DNA of 64,000 bases. It comes from an uncultured Phascolarctobacterium sp. Its GTDB lineage: Bacteria > Bacillota > Negativicutes > Acidaminococcales > Acidaminococcaceae. Below, one piece after another: positions 60,073 through 64,000 of this stretch (its first letter is position 1; each line of letters begins with the position of its first letter). The stretch is taken from assembly GCA_947589605.1 (NCBI GenBank), contig CANQBR010000003.1, positions 24,317 to 88,316 of the forward strand, written 5' to 3'. Under the pieces are notes generated by a model that was given only the letters and a program-made list of their open reading frames with translations, was not told the origin of the DNA and made no database searches. Both the position numbers and the translations under genes were made by a program.

Positions 60073-60936
60073 ATGCATAAGATCGCCTTTATCGGTCTCG
60101 GCATCATGGGCAAGGCCATGGCCCGCAATCTCATGAGAGCCGGTTTCGAATTGCACATTTGGGCCCGCCATAAAGAAAAAGTCGAAGACATCATCGCCGA
60201 AGGAGCCTGCTTTCATCCCGATATAGCTCGGGCCGTGGCCTCTTGCGAGGCCGTCATCACCATCGTCGGCTTCCCCGCCGATGTGGAAGAAGTGTATCTC
60301 GCTCCCGGCAACATCATGGACAGCGCAGCCCCCGGCGCTTATTTGATCGATATGACCACCTCCAGCCCCGCGTTGGCCGTTAAATTGCATCAACTGGGCA
60401 GCGCCAAAGGCTATAAAGTGCTGGACGCTCCCGTCACCGGCGGCGATACCGGCGCCAAAGCCGGCACGCTTTCCATTTTGGTGGGAGGCGACAAGATCGA
60501 CTGTGAAGCCTGCAGGCCTCTTTTTGCGGCGATGGGCAGCAAAATAACTTATCAAGGCGGTCCCGGGGCGGGGCAGCACGCCAAGCTGGCCAATCAGATA
60601 GTCATCGCCGGCACTCTCTCTGGCGTTTGCGAAGGCCTCGCTTATGCAAAAGCTCAAGGGTTGAACACCGAAACATGGCTGGACAGCGTCGCCGGCGGCG
60701 CCGCCGGCAGTGCGCAAATGAAAAACTTCGGCCCGAAAATTTTGGCCGGCGATCTGCGCCCCGGCTTTTTCATGAAACACTTCATCAAAGACATGGACCT
60801 TGCTCGGCAAGAGGCGCACACCGCAGGGCTGAAGCTGGACGTGCTGGAAAAAGTTTTGGCCGCTTACAGAGAACTGGCAGCTCAAGGCTTGGGCGAAGCG
60901 GGGACCCAAGCTTTGATCAAACACTACGAAAAATAA
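60073..60936 (+). CDS. 3-hydroxyisobutyrate / 2-hydroxy-3-oxopropionate dehydrogenase family protein
   Basis: IAFIGLGIMGKAMARNLMRAGFELHIW, DAPVTGGDTGAKAGTLSILVGG, GAGQHAKLANQI. Confidence 0.93.
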   Translation: MHKIAFIGLGIMGKAMARNLMRAGFELHIWARHKEKVEDIIAEGACFHPDIARAVASCEAVITIVGFPADVEEVYLAPGNIMDSAAPGAYLIDMTTSSPALAVKLHQLGSAKGYKVLDAPVTGGDTGAKAGTLSILVGGDKIDCEACRPLFAAMGSKITYQGGPGAGQHAKLANQIVIAGTLSGVCEGLAYAKAQGLNTETWLDSVAGGAAGSAQMKNFGPKILAGDLRPGFFMKHFIKDMDLARQEAHTAGLKLDVLEKVLAAYRELAAQGLGEAGTQALIKHYEK

Positions 60937-60959
60937 AAAATTTTTTGCCGCCCGTGCAC

Positions 60960-60997
60960 AAGGCCGCAGTCCCTCGACTGCGGCCCTTTTATTTTTC
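60960..60997 (+). terminator. Intrinsic terminator after the dehydrogenase
   Basis: AAGGCCGCAGT-CCCTCG-ACTGCGGCCCTTTT. Confidence 0.75.
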
Positions 60998-61084
60998 TTT
61001 CGCTTTCGTGTGCGTTGCTTTGTATGTTTTTGCTTTTTATCGAACGATCTTCGCTTTATTGCGAACAAAATTTTTAATTTTTAG

Positions 61085-61113
61085 TTGACAAAGAAAAATC
61101 TGCGTAGTATTAT
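61085..61113 (+). promoter_or_regulatory. Promoter of LysM gene
   Basis: TTGACA-17 nt-TATTAT. Confidence 0.75.
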
Positions 61114-61152
61114 TAGTTTACAGCGAAAAGCGAATGATTTGTTCGAAAAGCG

Positions 61153-61446
61153 GTGAAAGCGATGCGAAAATCAGTTATTGCCATATTATCTGCTCTGTTT
61201 TTATATAATGTTTACGCTCTCTTCCTCGCTCCCGGCCCGGTCTATCAAGATCATCAGGTCATCGTGGCCACCGGCGACAGCCTCTGGGGCATAGCCGCTC
61301 GTTACGCCGCGCCGGGTGAAGATGTGCGGGAAGTAGTCTTTCGCATCGCCAAAGCCAGCAAGCTGCGCGACAAAACTCTGCGCCCCGGTCAAGTGCTGCA
61401 GGTGCCTCTGCATGTTGCGGCCGATCTGCAGCTCGCCGCCAAATAA
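61153..61446 (+). CDS. Small membrane-anchored LysM protein (YneA-like architecture)
   Basis: N-terminal TM then VIVATGDSLWGIAARYAAPGEDVREVVFRIAKASKLRDKTLRPGQVLQVP. Confidence 0.8.
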   Translation: MKAMRKSVIAILSALFLYNVYALFLAPGPVYQDHQVIVATGDSLWGIAARYAAPGEDVREVVFRIAKASKLRDKTLRPGQVLQVPLHVAADLQLAAK

Positions 61447-61536
61447 ATCTTGCGTGTGCGGCAACTCTTCGGCAAGATTTTTTCTCTCGCCGTCGAATCC
61501 ATCCGATAATGATCCGACAGAGAGGAGTAGTTAGAC

Positions 61537-61968
61537 ATGCAGGGTAAAAAATACATCGTTGCGGCTTTGATGGCCGGTTTTATTTTGGGAAACGGTCTGG
61601 CTCCAGTGCAGGCAGCCGGGCTCTTAGGCAAGATCATCACCGGCGGCGCCGTGGGGGCCATCGTCAAATATTCCGCTCCCACCATCAACTCCGCCATCAA
61701 CACCGTGTTGATCCAAAATAAAATGGCCAGCACTTATGCCACCAAAGTGGTGCCCATCATCAGCATCGGCGACGGCAGCAGAGCCGGCGCCGCTCAGGTC
61801 TCCGGCCCTCAGGAGCAGATCGATAAGTGTCAGGCGGCGCTGCAGATCCAGCAGACTGTTTTAGGCGTGCGCATGACGGCTCTGCTGCCTATCGACAAAC
61901 TCGCCGTCAAAGATATCGAAAGGGTGCAGGGAGTAGGCGTCTCCGCCCAGATCGACATAAATCTTTAA
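61537..61968 (+). CDS. Hypothetical secreted protein (143 aa)
   Basis: Signal peptide MQGKKYIVAALMAGFILGNGLAPVQAAG; SD AGAGAGGAG upstream. Confidence 0.7.
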   Translation: MQGKKYIVAALMAGFILGNGLAPVQAAGLLGKIITGGAVGAIVKYSAPTINSAINTVLIQNKMASTYATKVVPIISIGDGSRAGAAQVSGPQEQIDKCQAALQIQQTVLGVRMTALLPIDKLAVKDIERVQGVGVSAQIDINL

Positions 61969-62023
61969 GCCCGGAGCTTTTTTGCTTCGACTTTTGAAAA
62001 ATTTTTTAAACAGCCATCCACCT

Positions 62024-62090
62024 CCCCGCTGTCTGCGGCAGGCTCGATGATCTTATCGACTGCCTCAGGCGGCGGGGCTTTTTATTTTTT
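62024..62090 (+). terminator. Intrinsic terminator after 143-aa ORF
   Basis: CCCCGC...GGCAGGC...GCCTC...GGCGGGGCTTTTTATTTTTT stem. Confidence 0.6.
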
Positions 62091-62211
62091 CGAAAGGCTC
62101 TTTTCTCTCGTTGCGGCAAAAAATAAAAACCGCGAAAAAACTCTCCGTGATTTTTTCTCTGCAGCTCTTAGGGCCGTGTTATAATGAAAACGATCACGAT
62201 CTTTCGAGGAG

Positions 62212-63405
62212 ATGTTTATGCTCTCAGCCTGCGGCATCATCGCCGAATACAATCCCTTCCACAACGGCCATCTCTGGCAGCTGCAGCAAGTAAAAAAACT
62301 CACCGGCCTGCCCGTGATGATAGCGCTGAGCGGCCACTTCACCCAGCGGGGCGAAGCCGCTTGTTTGGACAAATGGACCAGAGCAAAGGCGGCGGTAGCC
62401 GCCGGGGCCGACTTGGTGTTGGAACTGCCCCTGCCCTGTGTTTTGAGCAGCGGAGAATTTTTTGCCGCCGCAGGAGTTGAGCTTTTGGCGAGCAGCGGCT
62501 GTTTGACGGCCTTGGCCTGCGGCGTAGAAGAAACTTCTTTCGACTTTCCTTTGTTGGCCGGGACAAGTCTCACTCCCGCCTATGCCGCCGCTCTGAGAAA
62601 AGGCCTCGACGAAGGGCTGAGCTACGCCGCTGCCTGCAGTCGCGCTTTTGCCTCACATTTGCCGAAAAATGTTCCTCCTTTAAAAAAAGCCAACGATATT
62701 TTGGCCTTAGAATATACGAAGGCCCTCTTGCCTTTAGGGATCACGCCTCTTTATCTGCCCCGTCAAGAAGCTGAACACGGCTCGCTGAAAATAAGCCCCG
62801 GCGCTTCTTTCGCCTCAGGTAGGGCTCTTAGGGCTGCATGGAAAAAAAATGAGTGGCAGAAAGTGGCTGCTTGCGTGCCTGCGCCCATCTTGAAGGCCAT
62901 GCAGGAGCGGGCTCTCCCCCGCGCCGATCTTTTCTGGCAGTTGGCAGCCTATCGTTTGCGGACTTTGCGCTCTTCTGAGATCGCCGCCGTTTCTTCTTGC
63001 AGCGAAGGCTTGGAACAGCGGCTGAAAGCGGCGGCCGGCTGCCCCGATCCGGCGTCTGCTTTAACGATGCTCTCTTCCAAACGTTACAGCGCTTCCCGGC
63101 TGCGCCGTCTCCTCTGTCAAGTCGTGCTGGGTCAAGAAGCGGCTATCTACAAAAGGCCGCAGCCTCGTTATCTGCGGGTGCTGGCTTTCAACGAACAGGG
63201 CCGCCTCTTGCTTAAGACCATGAAGAAGACGGCCGCTCTGCCGCTGCTCACCAAAACGAGCCCCTCCGTGCTCAAGCGGCACAGCCCGGCGGTGCAGGCG
63301 CAATTTTCGGCAGAAGCAGCCGCGACCGATCTCTACGGCCTTCTCTTCTCTCCCTCTTTGCCTACGGGTCTGGAGCATACTACCTCTCCCTGTTATCTGC
63401 CCTGA
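62212..63405 (+). CDS. tmcAL: tRNA(Met) cytidine acetate ligase
   Basis: CGIIAEYNPFHNGHLWQLQQVKK, MIALSGHFTQRGEAACLDKWTRAKAAVAAGADLVLELP. Confidence 0.94.
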   Translation: MFMLSACGIIAEYNPFHNGHLWQLQQVKKLTGLPVMIALSGHFTQRGEAACLDKWTRAKAAVAAGADLVLELPLPCVLSSGEFFAAAGVELLASSGCLTALACGVEETSFDFPLLAGTSLTPAYAAALRKGLDEGLSYAAACSRAFASHLPKNVPPLKKANDILALEYTKALLPLGITPLYLPRQEAEHGSLKISPGASFASGRALRAAWKKNEWQKVAACVPAPILKAMQERALPRADLFWQLAAYRLRTLRSSEIAAVSSCSEGLEQRLKAAAGCPDPASALTMLSSKRYSASRLRRLLCQVVLGQEAAIYKRPQPRYLRVLAFNEQGRLLLKTMKKTAALPLLTKTSPSVLKRHSPAVQAQFSAEAAATDLYGLLFSPSLPTGLEHTTSPCYLP

Positions 63406-63583
63406 GCTTTTCTCCTTAGGCTTAACGATGGAGCGAGAAGAGCTTTCTTTCTGTGACTTAAAATTTTTCGCAAGAGAACTTGGAGAAGGTTTTTGGCGAA
63501 GACAAAAAATATCCACCAGCGTATGAACTGTGTCCCATTTAATAGATACAAAAATAAACCACCAATCGTAGAATATTACGATA

Positions 63584-63790
63584 TTATGCGGCCTTACTTC
63601 GGATTTCATATGGGGTAAGGCCGTTTTTCAAATTGATTCGCTCGTAGTTATAGAAATGGATATACTTCGCAGCCAGTTGCTCAAGCATGATCCGATCGGC
63701 TATCTTCACGCGGTTCAGACACTCGCACTTGAATGTTCCAAAGAAATTTTCCATCGCAGCATTAGTTAGTGTATAATTTTCGTTGGCAAG
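63584..63790 (-). pseudogene. IS3-family transposase, C-terminal fragment
   Basis: Minus strand reads NAAMENFFGTFKCECLNRVKIADRIMLEQLAAKYIHFYNYERINLKNGLTPYEIRSKAA*; no upstream DDE domain in window. Confidence 0.85.
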
Positions 63791-63801
63791 CTCAATAAAA
63801 T

Positions 63802-63832
63802 AAAGGGAAGGGTTTTTCCCCTTCCCTGATCA
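63802..63832. terminator. Stem-loop at IS junction
   Basis: AGGGAAGGG-TTTTT-CCCCTTCCCT. Confidence 0.45.
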
Positions 63833-63853
63833 TGCAAAATATCTTCAAGGAAC

Positions 63854-64000
63854 GTGTACGAAACTACCGGAAACGGGGAGAAATGTTTCGTGTATCTCCT
63901 AGATGAGTCCTTGCAGATGAAAAAAACAGGTCTGCTCTCTGCCAATCTGAAAGAAAAAATGCTGAACATGGTCACCGAGCTCTCTTACAGAGAAACCGCT
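63854..64000 (+). mobile_element. ISLre2-family (UPF0236) transposase fragment, truncated 5' and running off window
   Basis: Frame reads VYETTGNGEKCFVYLLDESLQMKKTGLLSANLKEKMLNMVTELSYRETA, resembling the ISLre2 FVYLLDE...ELSYRE block. Confidence 0.7.

Noticed and set aside
61055-61150. LexA box upstream of the LysM gene (CGAACGATCTTCG; CGAATGATTTGTTCG)
   Set aside because: Half-sites are imperfect or mis-spaced relative to CGAACN4GTTCG.
63766-63975. 69-aa minus-strand ORF
   Set aside because: Spans the IS junction hairpin antisense to the ISLre2-like frame; no family resemblance.

Overview
The window looks like chromosomal DNA from a Firmicute, probably a Negativicutes/Acidaminococcaceae-like gut anaerobe (taxonomy inferred from gene content only). 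Most of it is dense housekeeping sequence: rpoZ(end)-coaBC-recQ; rplS; sbcCD; a 635-aa glutamine-synthetase-family protein; ftsEX-envC-ctpA; csaB-DUF5693; prfB with its programmed frameshift; secA; rapZ-yvcK-(FAH)-whiA; SAM-I riboswitch-metNIQ; rubredoxin; uvrABC; xth; korDABC; mscS; cstA; CoA-disulfide reductase; yabE-like/rnmV/rsmA; GSIII glnA-amtB::PII; LysM protein; tmcAL. It ends in truncated IS3 and ISLre2 transposase fragments. The signals most worth following up are non-coding. (1) A ~220-nt structured RNA candidate with a near-consensus promoter lies directly upstream of secA, where related genomes often carry hpf/raiA; it is possibly a raiA-motif RNA. (2) Mutually exclusive hairpin/terminator switches with A1/G4 hexaloops flank the GSIII glnA gene, and a weaker version precedes the other GS gene; this suggests ANTAR-type or other antitermination control of nitrogen genes. 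(3) There are three unrelated families of degenerate intergenic tandem repeats (84 bp, ~50 bp, ~35 bp). Everything was read by eye from the sequence; no database or folding software was run.
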